Positions 7,856-16,274 of a DNA stretch of 64,000 nucleotides are shown piece after piece. Source of the DNA: Streptomyces sp. RerS4 (GTDB lineage: Bacteria > Actinomycetota > Actinomycetes > Streptomycetales > Streptomycetaceae); the NCBI RefSeq assembly GCF_023515955.1, contig NZ_CP097322.1, positions 5,628,501-5,692,500 on the forward strand, read 5' to 3'. A program made the translations under genes and the position numbers. Numbering within the stretch: the first letter of the stretch is position 1; each line of letters opens with the position of its first letter. Below the pieces are notes generated by a model that had not been told where the DNA came from, ran no database searches, and was given only the letters and a program-made list of their open reading frames with translations.

Positions 7856-8956
7856 GTGCTCTTCTTCCGTACGCACATCGCCGCGATCACCGGCATGGAC
7901 GACTTCGACGAGGAGGCGGTCCTCGACAAGATCCACCTGGTCGAGGGCGACATCCTGATGCTGTCGGGCTCGCTCGTGGACGGCTCGGGCACCCCGTCCT
8001 CGGACTTCGACTTCTGCGTCATCGCCCGGTCGAAGGACGACCGCTTCCGCCGGGACACCTTCCCTCGTACAGAGCACATGCGGTACTACACGAGCGGCGA
8101 CCGCGTGAAGGCCAGCTTCGACTACCTGCCCCACAGCCTCCTCGGGGTGGACGTCGAGTACTGGACCGCCGAGGAGGTCGCGGACATGCTCGCCGCGCAC
8201 TCGCGGCTGTACGCGCACCTGCGCGGCCGCGCCCGCAAGTCCTCCGGATTCGCGGCCTCCGCCGTCGACTTCCGCGTCCTGTCACGGCTCACGTACGGCG
8301 TCCCGCTGACGAACGCCGTCGGGTTCGAGGAACTGACCCGCTCGGTACGCCCCGGCGAGATCGCGTACACGGCCTTCCGTACGGCCGTCGGCAGCTACCC
8401 CGACTTCCGCGACCTGGCCGGCATGTGGGCGCAGGGCGACCACGAATCGGCCCTCGTCGCGGCGCGCAAGCTGGGCGTCGACACCTTCCGCGGCCTCACG
8501 CACGCGCACGGCAACACCAACCGGAACCCGAAGTACCTGGCGCGCTTCCTGGCCCGGCTCCCGCTGCCCGAGGAGCTGACCCGCCGCTTCAACCGGTTGA
8601 ACACCTACGGGCCGCCGGCAGGGGCCGAAGCGGGCGAGACGGTCCTGGAGTGGCTCGACCTCGTCGACCTGGCCTTCGCCGAGATCCGCGCGGCCCGTGA
8701 CAAGGCCGAGGCGTTCGTCGGCCGCCGGGACTTCCTCGACCTGCTGAAGAACGAACTGCACCAGAGCATGCGGTGGAACGCAGAGATCTCGAACGAGTAC
8801 TGCTTCCGCGCCCGCGAGGCCGAGGACGGCCTGCCGCCGCTGCGCGAACTGCTGACCGCCATGACCGCGCGCACCGCCGCCGCGCACCACCTGCCGCTCC
8901 AGGAGTGGGCGAAGGGACGCACGGCGCCCGTCGGCGAGAACAACAAGTCCGCCTGA
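7856..8956 (+). CDS. Nucleotidyltransferase-fold protein of unknown substrate
   Basis: 366 residues, GTG start with GAGGGG about 10 nt upstream. Near the N-terminus LMLSGSLVDGSGTPSSDFDF matches the GS...DxD signature of the DNA-polymerase-beta-like nucleotidyltransferase fold. The rest is mostly helical and not recognised. Enzymes with this fold transfer NMP to antibiotics, proteins or metabolites. Three genes run co-directionally from here (nucleotidyltransferase, asparagine-synthetase-like, histidine phosphatase) with gaps of 56 bp each. Nucleotidyltransferases also occur with HPr-kinase-like and asparagine-synthetase-like genes in some lasso-peptide loci, but no precursor, PqqD-like protein or leader protease is seen here. 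Function unknown. Confidence 0.7.
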   Translation: MLFFRTHIAAITGMDDFDEEAVLDKIHLVEGDILMLSGSLVDGSGTPSSDFDFCVIARSKDDRFRRDTFPRTEHMRYYTSGDRVKASFDYLPHSLLGVDVEYWTAEEVADMLAAHSRLYAHLRGRARKSSGFAASAVDFRVLSRLTYGVPLTNAVGFEELTRSVRPGEIAYTAFRTAVGSYPDFRDLAGMWAQGDHESALVAARKLGVDTFRGLTHAHGNTNRNPKYLARFLARLPLPEELTRRFNRLNTYGPPAGAEAGETVLEWLDLVDLAFAEIRAARDKAEAFVGRRDFLDLLKNELHQSMRWNAEISNEYCFRAREAEDGLPPLRELLTAMTARTAAAHHLPLQEWAKGRTAPVGENNKSA

Positions 8957-9012
8957 CGAACCCGAAGCAATCCGAAGGAACCCGAAGGAACCTGGGGGAG
9001 GGGGAGACGCCC

Positions 9013-10752
9013 GTGTGCCGGATCTACGGCTACTTCGGATTCGATCTCGACGCGCGCGCGATGCGCGCCGCGCGGGCCGCCCAACTGCCGGGCGGCCCGG
9101 ACCGGCAGGAGTACGTCCGGGGCGAGGACTGGGGCCTGGGGTGCAATCGCCTCGCGATCCAGGACCCCGCGCACGGCAGCCAGCCGTTCGCCGCCGCGGA
9201 CGGTTCGGCGTACGCGGTGTTCAACGGGGAGATCTACAACTTCCGTGCCATCAGGGAGGAACTCGCCGCGCACGGCGTGCACGTCGAGGGCGACTCGGAC
9301 GGCTCGGTGCTGCTGCCCTACTACGCCCTGCACGGCGACCGCTTCGTGGACCGCCTCGAAGGCATGTACGCCATCGCCCTGGTGGACCTGCGCCAGGGGC
9401 GGCGGTTGAAGCTGTGGAGCGATCCGCTGGCCGTCAAGAGCCTGTACTACGAGGCCACCGCGCGCGGCGTCACGTTCTCCTCCGAGCCGGGCGGCCTCAC
9501 CGCCCTGCGGACGCGGGGCCCGCGCCTGGACCCGTACGCCGTCGACCACTACATGAACTGGCAGTGCCTGCCCCCGGGTGCGTCCCTGCACGCCGGGGTC
9601 GCCTCGCTGCGTCCCGGCGAGCAGCTGGTCCACGACGGCCGGAGCGTCGTCGTCCGGCCGCCTCGGCCCGTTCCCGCGCCGGCGCCGGACGAGAGCCGCA
9701 CCCCGGAGCGCCTCGGCACGCTGCTGAGCGACGAAGTGGCGCGGATGTCCCTCCAGTCGGCGCCCGTGGCCGTCCAGCTCTCCGGCGGACTGGACTCCGC
9801 CGTCCTCGCCACCCTGCTGGCCGGGCGGCGCCGCGACGTGACCGGCTTCCACGTCACCCACGAGGGCGGCCATCCCTCGAACGAGGAGGGTTACGCGCGC
9901 GAGGCCGCCGCCCACGCCGGCATCCCGCTCGATGTCGTCGAGATCCGCGAGGCGGAACTGCCCGAGCTGATACCGCCCATGGTGGCGGCGCTCGGCACCC
10001 CGAACGCCACGCCGCACGCGCTCAGCGCGTACGTCCTGTTCAAGGCGATCGCGGAGCGGTCCTTCCGCGTCTGCTTCGTCGGTGACGGGGCCGACGAGCA
10101 GTTCGGCGGCTACCGCCGCTACAGCACGGCGCTGGCCGCCGACGCGGACACCTGGCGGGAGCAGTACCTCGACCGACTGTCGCTGGTCCCGTACGCGCGC
10201 TACCGGCGGCTGTACACGCCCGAGTACCGCGCGTTCCTCGACGCGGGTACCAGCAGCCGGCGGCGCGCGCTGGAGCTGCTGGGCCTACCCGCCCCCTCGC
10301 GCCTGGAGCAGCTGCTGACCTTCGACCGGCTGCACAAGCTGCCCGGCCTCAACCTGCGCAAGCTCGACCACCTGTCCATGGCGCACGCGGTCGAGGGCCG
10401 CGTCCCCTACTGCCAGCCGGCCGTCACGGACTTCGCGCGGCGCACCCCGGACGCCCTGAAGGTCTCCGGAAGCCGCCGCAAACCGATCCTGTGGGACGCC
10501 GGCCGCGCCCTGATCCCGGAAGCGGTGCGGACCCGGACGAAACAGCCCTTCACCTTTCCGGTGGACGCGTTCCTGGCCCCGGGCACCAAGCTCTGGGAGT
10601 TCGTCACCGACGTCCTGGGCGCGTCCCGCCTGCGCAGTACGGGCTTCATCGCCGAAGCGGCGGTACGGGAGGTCCTCGCGGAGCACGCGCTGCGCCGCGA
10701 CCAGGCCCGGCTGCTGTGGGGGCTGATGGTCCTGGAACTGTCCCTTCCCTGA
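9013..10752 (+). CDS. Glutamine-dependent asparagine-synthetase-like amidotransferase
   Basis: 579 residues. The start is GTG 9013, giving Cys at residue 2, the catalytic nucleophile of class II glutaminases once Met is removed; the purine-rich GGGGGAGGGGGA just upstream is a strong ribosome-binding site. Glutaminase features present: Cys2, NRLAIQDP, NGEIYNF. The synthetase domain has the PPi loop LSGGLDSA at about residue 256 and GDGADEQFGGYRRY at about 356. Both half-reactions (glutamine hydrolysis and acyl-adenylate amidation) therefore look competent, unlike lasso-peptide cyclases, where the glutaminase is degenerate. It may make asparagine or amidate another carboxylate; the neighbourhood of kinases and a nucleotidyltransferase favours a specialised substrate. 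Confidence 0.9.
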   Translation: MCRIYGYFGFDLDARAMRAARAAQLPGGPDRQEYVRGEDWGLGCNRLAIQDPAHGSQPFAAADGSAYAVFNGEIYNFRAIREELAAHGVHVEGDSDGSVLLPYYALHGDRFVDRLEGMYAIALVDLRQGRRLKLWSDPLAVKSLYYEATARGVTFSSEPGGLTALRTRGPRLDPYAVDHYMNWQCLPPGASLHAGVASLRPGEQLVHDGRSVVVRPPRPVPAPAPDESRTPERLGTLLSDEVARMSLQSAPVAVQLSGGLDSAVLATLLAGRRRDVTGFHVTHEGGHPSNEEGYAREAAAHAGIPLDVVEIREAELPELIPPMVAALGTPNATPHALSAYVLFKAIAERSFRVCFVGDGADEQFGGYRRYSTALAADADTWREQYLDRLSLVPYARYRRLYTPEYRAFLDAGTSSRRRALELLGLPAPSRLEQLLTFDRLHKLPGLNLRKLDHLSMAHAVEGRVPYCQPAVTDFARRTPDALKVSGSRRKPILWDAGRALIPEAVRTRTKQPFTFPVDAFLAPGTKLWEFVTDVLGASRLRSTGFIAEAAVREVLAEHALRRDQARLLWGLMVLELSLP

Positions 10753-10808
10753 GGTACCGTCCCGAGGTCGGGCCGGAACTCCGAGAGAGCCGAGAGAGAG
10801 GCGCGCCG

Positions 10809-11438
10809 GTGCGCAGCATCCACGTCGTCACCCATCCGGAAGCGAGTCACCACGTCGAGGGCCTGGTCGGCGGCTGGCACGACTCGGCGCTCACGCCCGA
10901 GGGCCTGCGGGAGGCGGCCGCCATCGCCCGCGCCCTGCGGAGCGAGATCCCCGAGGGCGCCGACGTGGAGCTGATCTCCTCGGACCTGAAGCGGACCCGC
11001 CGCACCGCCGAGGAGATCGGCGCCCTGTTCGGCGTGGAGCCCGTCCTGGACCGCCGGCTACGGGAGAAGTCGTACGGGGAAGCCGAGGGCCGGCCCCAGG
11101 AATGGCTGGACCGCCGCTTCGTGCCCCCGCCGGCCACCGGCGACCGGATGGGACACGACGAGGGCATCGAGGGCGCCGAGACGCGAGGCGCCTTCGCGGA
11201 ACGCGTCTACGCGGCCATGGACGAGATCCTCCGGCGCCCCTACGAGTACCAGATCATCGTCGCCCACGGCTTCACGCTGACGTTCATCGTGGCGGCCTGG
11301 ATCGGCATGCCGCTCGCCTCCCTCGGCCACGTCAACCTCCGCGCCCCCTCGGGCAGCATCACCCACCTGCGCGAGGACGACTTCTTCCACAACCGCCAAC
11401 TGGCCCGCCTCGGCGACACCCGCCACCTGGACGTCTGA
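10809..11438 (+). CDS. Histidine phosphatase family protein with altered RHG motif
   Basis: 209 residues from GTG 10809. Resembles the phosphoglycerate-mutase-like phosphatases (GGWHDSALTPEG; ISSDLKRTRRTAE; the second catalytic His in VAHGFT). The N-terminal catalytic motif, normally RHGE, reads THPE: the phospho-accepting His is kept but the Arg and Gly are replaced. It follows the asparagine-synthetase-like gene by 56 bp, and three genes in a row are co-directional, so it probably serves the same pathway as a phosphate-removing step. Activity with the altered motif is uncertain. Confidence 0.8.
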   Translation: MRSIHVVTHPEASHHVEGLVGGWHDSALTPEGLREAAAIARALRSEIPEGADVELISSDLKRTRRTAEEIGALFGVEPVLDRRLREKSYGEAEGRPQEWLDRRFVPPPATGDRMGHDEGIEGAETRGAFAERVYAAMDEILRRPYEYQIIVAHGFTLTFIVAAWIGMPLASLGHVNLRAPSGSITHLREDDFFHNRQLARLGDTRHLDV

Positions 11439-11454
11439 GCCGCCCTCCCTTCCG

Positions 11455-12984
11455 TCAGATGTCGCGGAAGATCTCGATCTGGGCGCCTACCGAGTTGAGG
11501 CGTTCGGCGAGTTCCTCGTAGCCGCGGTTGATGACGTAGACGTTGCGCAGGACCGAGGTGCCTTCGGCCGCCATCATCGCGAGGAGGACGACCACCGCCG
11601 GGCGCAGGGCGGGCGGGCACATCATCTCGGCCGCGCGCCAGCGGGTGGGGCCCTCGACCAGGACGCGGTGGGGGTCCAGGAGTTGGAGGCGGCCGCCGAG
11701 GCGGTTGAGGTCGGTCAGGTAGATGGCCCGGTTGTCGTACACCCAGTCGTGGATCAGCGTCTGGCCCTGGGCGACCGCCGCGATGGCGGCGAAGAAGGGG
11801 ACGTTGTCGATGTTCAGCCCGGGGAAGGGCATGGGGTGGATCTTGTCGATCGGGGCTTCGAGCTTGGAGGGGCGGACCGTCAGGTCGACCAGGCGGGTAC
11901 GGCCGTTGTCGGCGACGTACTCGGCGGAGCGGTCGTGGTCGAGGCCCATCTCCTCCAGGACCGCGAGCTCGATCTCCATGAACTCGATCGGCACCCGGCG
12001 GATCGTCAGCTCCGACTCGGTGACCACGGCGGCGGCCAGCAGGCTCATCGCCTCGACCGGGTCCTCGGAGGGGGAGTAGTCGACGTCGACGTCGATCACG
12101 GGCACGCCGTGGACGGTGAGGGTGGTGGTGCCGATGCCCTCGACCTCGACGCCCAGCGCCTCCAGGAAGAAGCACAGGTCCTGGACCATGTAGTTGGAGG
12201 ACGCGTTGCGGATGACGGTGACGCCGTCGTGGCGGGCCGCGGCCAGCAGGGCGTTCTCCGTGACGGTGTCCCCGCGCTCGGTCAGCACGATCGGACGGCC
12301 GGGGGAGACCCCGGCCGCCACCTTCGCGTGGTAGATGCCCTCGGTCGCGGTGATGTCCAGGCCGAAGCGGCGCAGGGCGATCATGTGCGGCTCGATGGTG
12401 CGGGTGCCGAGGTCGCAGCCGCCCGCGTACGGCAGCCGGAACTGGTCCATGCGGTGCAGCAGGGGGCCCAGGAACATGATGATGCTGCGGGTGCGGCGGG
12501 CCGCGTCCGCGTCGATGGCGTCCATGTCGAGGCGGGCCGGCGGGACGATCTCCAGGTCCACGCCGTCGTTGATCCAGCGGGTGCGGACGCCGATGGAGTT
12601 CAGCACCTCCAGGAGGCGGTAGACCTCCTCGATGCGCGCCACCCGACGCAGGACCGTGCGGCCCTTGTTGAGCAGCGAGGCGCACAGCAGCGCCACGCAC
12701 GCGTTCTTGCTCGTCTTGACGTCGATGGCGCCCGACAGGCGCCGGCCGCCGACGACGCGCAGGTGCATCGGTCCGGCGTATCCCAGGGAGACGATTTCGC
12801 TGTCGAGCGCTTCACCGATTCGGGCGATCATCTCAAGGCTGATGTTCTGGTTTCCGCGCTCGATGCGGTTCACGGCGCTCTGGCTCGTGCCGAGCGCATC
12901 CGCGAGTTGACTCTGGGTCCAGCCCCGGTGCTGACGGGCGTCACGGATGAGCTTGCCGATGCGTTCGAGGTAATCGTCTGCCAT
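11455..12984 (-). CDS. murA: MurA-type UDP-N-acetylglucosamine enolpyruvyltransferase with N-terminal HTH
   Basis: 509 residues, about 80 longer than ordinary MurA. Residues ~1-65 are an XRE-type helix-turn-helix (GWTQSQLADALGTSQSAVNR). From about residue 75 the enolpyruvyltransferase fold follows, with Lys-Asn in KTSKNACVALL and the loop AGGCDLGTRT carrying the Cys equivalent to the catalytic, fosfomycin-reactive Cys115 of E. coli MurA. The enzyme transfers enolpyruvate from PEP to UDP-GlcNAc, the first committed step of peptidoglycan synthesis. Streptomyces usually have a second, shorter MurA elsewhere, so this one may be specialised. The fused DNA-binding domain suggests self-regulation; a perfect dyad lies 12 bp upstream of the start. 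Convergent with the histidine phosphatase (16-bp gap). Confidence 0.9.
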   Translation of the reverse strand: MADDYLERIGKLIRDARQHRGWTQSQLADALGTSQSAVNRIERGNQNISLEMIARIGEALDSEIVSLGYAGPMHLRVVGGRRLSGAIDVKTSKNACVALLCASLLNKGRTVLRRVARIEEVYRLLEVLNSIGVRTRWINDGVDLEIVPPARLDMDAIDADAARRTRSIIMFLGPLLHRMDQFRLPYAGGCDLGTRTIEPHMIALRRFGLDITATEGIYHAKVAAGVSPGRPIVLTERGDTVTENALLAAARHDGVTVIRNASSNYMVQDLCFFLEALGVEVEGIGTTTLTVHGVPVIDVDVDYSPSEDPVEAMSLLAAAVVTESELTIRRVPIEFMEIELAVLEEMGLDHDRSAEYVADNGRTRLVDLTVRPSKLEAPIDKIHPMPFPGLNIDNVPFFAAIAAVAQGQTLIHDWVYDNRAIYLTDLNRLGGRLQLLDPHRVLVEGPTRWRAAEMMCPPALRPAVVVLLAMMAAEGTSVLRNVYVINRGYEELAERLNSVGAQIEIFRDI

Positions 12985-12995
12985 GGGTGCACCGT

Positions 12996-13011
12996 ATCTC
13001 AGATATGAGAT
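12996..13011. promoter_or_regulatory. Palindrome upstream of HTH-murA
   Basis: ATCTCA at 12996-13001 and TGAGAT at 13006-13011 with a 4-bp spacer, a perfect dyad whose inner edge lies 11 bp from the murA start codon. Read as TATCTC-N6-GAGAT it resembles the dyad upstream of acnA at 16303-16320. A repressor here would block the promoter or the start region. Confidence 0.55.
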
Positions 13012-13113
13012 GACCCCTGCGTCGGGTGTGGCAGACGGGTGTTATCCGTCGTCAGATACGTTCGACCTCCCCTGTTCGGGCAATTGCGGGTGTCTGCCCG
13101 GTTTGGCCATATG

Positions 13114-13143
13114 GGTCCAGGTCCAGGTCCAGGTCCCGGTCCC
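13114..13143. repeat. GGTCCA/GGTCCC hexamer array
   Basis: Five in-register GGTCC(A/C) units beginning at 13114, 13120, 13126, 13132 and 13138, with a degenerate continuation to about 13150. It lies just after the stop of the amidohydrolase gene, between it and the murA promoter region. Confidence 0.75.
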
Positions 13144-13152
13144 CGGTCCCCC

Positions 13153-15123
13153 TCAGTGGCCGCAGGCGTGGTGGCGGCCGCCGCCGTGCACCGCCGTGTA
13201 GGAGGCCGGGCGCGGGCGGGACGTCGCACGGGCCGCCCGTTCCGCCGCGGCCCGGCCGGCCGCCGAGTCCGCGTCGTGCGCCACCCGGCCGCCGATCAGG
13301 GTCATCCGTACGCCGGTCCCGCTGATGTCGGCCACCGGACAGCGGGTCACATCCCGGTCCAGCACCAGCAGGTCCGCCGCCTTGCCCGGCTCCACCGTCC
13401 CCGTCAGCTCCTCCTGCCGGAGCTGCCACGCCGTACCCGCCGTGTGCATCCGCAGCGCCGAGCCGCGGCTCAGCCCCTCCAGCTCCCGGTACAGCTCGCC
13501 CCTGCCGTACGCGCCCTGCCGGTCGACCGCGGTCCGCAGCTGGTTCCACACCTGGAGCGCGTCCACCGGCCAGTCCGAGCCGCCCGTCAGCCGCGCCCCC
13601 GCCCGCTCCAGGCTGCGCGCCGGGTACATCCACCGGTGGCGCTCCGGCCCGATGTACGGAAGCAGCGCCTCCACCGTCCAGGTGTCCTCCGCGGCCCACT
13701 GGAGCTGCATGCAGGCCGCGACGCCCAGCTGCGCGAAGCGCCGCAGGTCCGCCGGGTCCACAAGCTGCAGGTGTGCCACCGCGTTGCGCGCGTCCCGCTG
13801 TCCGGTGACCCGGCGGGCATAGGCGTATCCGTCCAAAGCCGTCCGTACCGCCCGGTCTCCCAGGCCGTGGGCGTGCAGCTGCCAGCCGGCCCGGTTGAAC
13901 GCCACCGCCAGTCGGCCGTAGTCGGCCGCCGAGGTGTACAGCTCGCCCCGGTTGGCGGTCGGCTCGCCGTTCCCGTCCAGGTAGGGCGTCAGCAGCGCGG
14001 CGGTCTGGGCCGGGTACTCGATGACCCCGTCCAGGAACACCTTGACCATCCCGAACCGCAGGCCCCGTACGCCCTCGAACTCCTTGCGCAGCCCCCGCGC
14101 GTAGGCCAGCGCGGCCGCCGGGTCCTTGGTCTGCTCCGCGTCCAGCCGGATCGCCGGCACGATCCGCTGAGGCAGCTTCCCCGCCGCCGCCAGGGCCTGG
14201 TAGAGCTCCAGCTCGTGCCGTCCCACCAGGGCGTCCATCATCGTCGTGACGCCGGAGGCGGCCGCCAGCTCCAGCACCTCGGCGCAGGCCGCGAGCAGTT
14301 CGGCCCGGGAGGGCTCCGGGATGTGCCGCTTCACCAGGTCCTGGGCGTCGTCCTTCAGGACGCCCGTCGGCTGCCCGTCCGGGCCCTTCACGATCCGGCC
14401 GCCGACCGGGTCGGGCGTGGCGGCCGTGATCCCGGCGATGTCCAAGGCCCGCCGGTTCACCCAGAGGTTGTGCCCGTCGCCGCCGACCAGCGCGACGGGT
14501 CTGCGGGTGGCGAGGGCGTCCAGCAGGGAGTGGTGCGGCGTGGTCCCGGTCGGCAGCAGCCCGACCGGGTTCCAGTCCTCCACCACGAGCCACCCGTCCG
14601 GCTCCGCGCCCGCGCCCCCGGTGTCGGCGAGGAAGCCGGTCAGCAGCTCCCGCAGCTCGGGCAGGGTGGTCTCCGCGCCGTCCAGGGAGGGGCGCAGGGA
14701 GCGGTCGCCGGCGCCCAGGGGGTGGACGTGTCCGTCGTGGATGCCGCTCATCACGGTGTTCCCGCGCGCGTCGACGACCTCGGTGTCCCGCCCGACGTGC
14801 CGGCGCAGCGCCGCGTCGCTCCCGGTGGCCAGGATCGTCCCGTCCCGGCCGACGGCGACGGCCGCGACCGGCGCGCCGCCGCCGGTGGCCCCGGTGAACA
14901 CCCGGGCGTTGCGGATCACCAGGGCGGCCGAGCCGCGCCCGCCGGAGGACGCGGACCCGGACGGGGACCCGGACGCGGAACCGGACGCGGCCGCCGGGCC
15001 CACGCCCAGCAGACCGGCCGCCCCCGCCGCGCAGGCGGCCGCCAGCAGCCCCCGGCGCGACAGCGCGGAAGGCCGGGAGGAAGCGGAGGAGGGGGCGGAA
15101 GGCAGGGGGGAAGAAGGGGTCAT
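13153..15123 (-). CDS. Tat-exported YtcJ-like amidohydrolase
   Basis: 656 residues from ATG 15123, chosen because GGAG lies 5 nt upstream; an in-frame GTG sits two codons earlier. The N-terminus has a twin-arginine signal (SRRGLLAAACAAGAAGLLG then AAA-S), followed by a low-complexity GSASGSPSGSAS linker encoded by repetitive DNA at about 14940-14998. The mature enzyme has amidohydrolase metal motifs: HDGHVHPLG (HxH), LHAHGLGDRA, AHLQLV and a late GGSDWPVD with the catalytic Asp. YtcJ-like amidohydrolases (amidohydrolase family 3) hydrolyse amide or ester bonds of small molecules outside the cytoplasm; the substrate is unknown. Divergent from a LacI-type regulator that probably controls it. 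Confidence 0.88.
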   Translation of the reverse strand: MTPSSPLPSAPSSASSRPSALSRRGLLAAACAAGAAGLLGVGPAAASGSASGSPSGSASSGGRGSAALVIRNARVFTGATGGGAPVAAVAVGRDGTILATGSDAALRRHVGRDTEVVDARGNTVMSGIHDGHVHPLGAGDRSLRPSLDGAETTLPELRELLTGFLADTGGAGAEPDGWLVVEDWNPVGLLPTGTTPHHSLLDALATRRPVALVGGDGHNLWVNRRALDIAGITAATPDPVGGRIVKGPDGQPTGVLKDDAQDLVKRHIPEPSRAELLAACAEVLELAAASGVTTMMDALVGRHELELYQALAAAGKLPQRIVPAIRLDAEQTKDPAAALAYARGLRKEFEGVRGLRFGMVKVFLDGVIEYPAQTAALLTPYLDGNGEPTANRGELYTSAADYGRLAVAFNRAGWQLHAHGLGDRAVRTALDGYAYARRVTGQRDARNAVAHLQLVDPADLRRFAQLGVAACMQLQWAAEDTWTVEALLPYIGPERHRWMYPARSLERAGARLTGGSDWPVDALQVWNQLRTAVDRQGAYGRGELYRELEGLSRGSALRMHTAGTAWQLRQEELTGTVEPGKAADLLVLDRDVTRCPVADISGTGVRMTLIGGRVAHDADSAAGRAAAERAARATSRPRPASYTAVHGGGRHHACGH

Positions 15124-15215
15124 GGCCACTCCAAACGTCGGTGTGGCCAGGACACTGTGTGATTAACCCCTTAACCAGAACCCGCCGCCGCCGACGAAAT
15201 CCGCACCCCCGTCCG

Positions 15216-15221
15216 TACGAT
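15216..15221 (+). promoter_or_regulatory. -10-like element of a probably leaderless promoter (LacI-type gene)
   Basis: TACGAT ends 6 bp before the GTG at 15228 and no Shine-Dalgarno sequence precedes the start, consistent with leaderless transcription. Confidence 0.45.
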
Positions 15222-15227
15222 GACCCC

Positions 15228-16220
15228 GTGCACGGGCCCGGACCGACCATCGCCGACATCGCGCGCGCCGCGGAGGTCTCCACCGCGACCGTCTCGCACG
15301 CGCTGGGCGGCACCGGCCGCGTCGGCGAGTCCACGCGCCGCCGGGTCCGCGAGGTGGCGGCCGCCCTCGGCTACAGCGCCCGCCGCGGCCCCCGCACCCG
15401 CACGCTCGGCCTCGCCGTCACCACGTACGGGGGCTCCGCCTGGAACTTCGTCGAGGTCGCCTACTTCTCGCGGCTGCTGACCGCCGCCGTCGCGGCCGCC
15501 CACGCCCGGGGCTACGCCCTCACCGTGCTGCCCGCCGACCGGGGCGCCGAGCCGCTCTGGCACACCCTCGCCGTCGACGGGATGCTGCTGCTCGACAGTC
15601 CCGCAGGCGACCCGGTGTTGCGGGCCCTGCGGGCGCGCGGCCTGCCGGTGGTCTTCGACGGCCGTCCCCCGGACCTCCGCCCCGGGGACGTGTGGGTGGA
15701 CAACGACCACGAGGCCACCACCCGCGAGGTCCTCGACCACCTCGCCGCCTCCGGGGCCCGCCGGATCGCGCTGCATTCGGCGTACGGCCGTGAGCACTAC
15801 ACCGAGGCCGTCACCTCGGCCTACACCCGCTGGTGCGCCGCGCGCGGGGCGGCGGCGCTGGTGGTCCCCTTCGACCCCGAGGACACGGCGGGGCACGCGT
15901 TCGACGCCGCGTTCGCCGGGCCCGACCGGCGAGACCGGCCCGACGCCGTGTACTGCGTGTACGACCCGGGCGGCCGGCAGGTGCTGGCCGCCGCGGCCCG
16001 GCACCGGCTGCGGATCCCGCGGGAGCTGCGGCTCGTCTGCGCGAGCGAGGACCCCGCGTACGCGACGGGCGACCCGGCCGTCAGCACCGTGACGCTGCGG
16101 CCGGAAGTGATCGGGGAACGTGCCGTCGCCGCGCTGACCGCGCTGCTGGAGACGCACGGCGAACCGCCGAGCCGGCTGATCGTCCCGGCCGCGCTGACCG
16201 TGCGTACGTCCTCGCGGTAG
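15228..16220 (+). CDS. LacI-family transcriptional regulator
   Basis: 330 residues from GTG 15228; the upstream extension to 15141 would encode Arg-rich junk. N-terminal LacI helix-turn-helix and hinge: TIADIARAAEVSTATVSHAL and RRRVREVAAALGYSARR. The rest is a periplasmic-binding-protein-like effector domain (LGLAVTTYGG, DNDHEATTREVLDHL, TLRPEVIGERAVAAL). It is divergent from the secreted amidohydrolase, which is the likely target; effector unknown. Confidence 0.9.
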   Translation: MHGPGPTIADIARAAEVSTATVSHALGGTGRVGESTRRRVREVAAALGYSARRGPRTRTLGLAVTTYGGSAWNFVEVAYFSRLLTAAVAAAHARGYALTVLPADRGAEPLWHTLAVDGMLLLDSPAGDPVLRALRARGLPVVFDGRPPDLRPGDVWVDNDHEATTREVLDHLAASGARRIALHSAYGREHYTEAVTSAYTRWCAARGAAALVVPFDPEDTAGHAFDAAFAGPDRRDRPDAVYCVYDPGGRQVLAAAARHRLRIPRELRLVCASEDPAYATGDPAVSTVTLRPEVIGERAVAALTALLETHGEPPSRLIVPAALTVRTSSR

Positions 16221-16274
16221 GGCCGTCCCCGATGGTTCGCGGGGGCTCACCTGTGATGTCGCCCATGCCGCGCA

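Noticed and set aside
7856..10752. A lasso-peptide or other RiPP cluster
   Set aside because: HprK-like, nucleotidyltransferase and AsnB-like genes recall lasso loci, but no precursor peptide, PqqD-like protein or protease was found and the AsnB glutaminase is intact. It remains possible outside the left edge.
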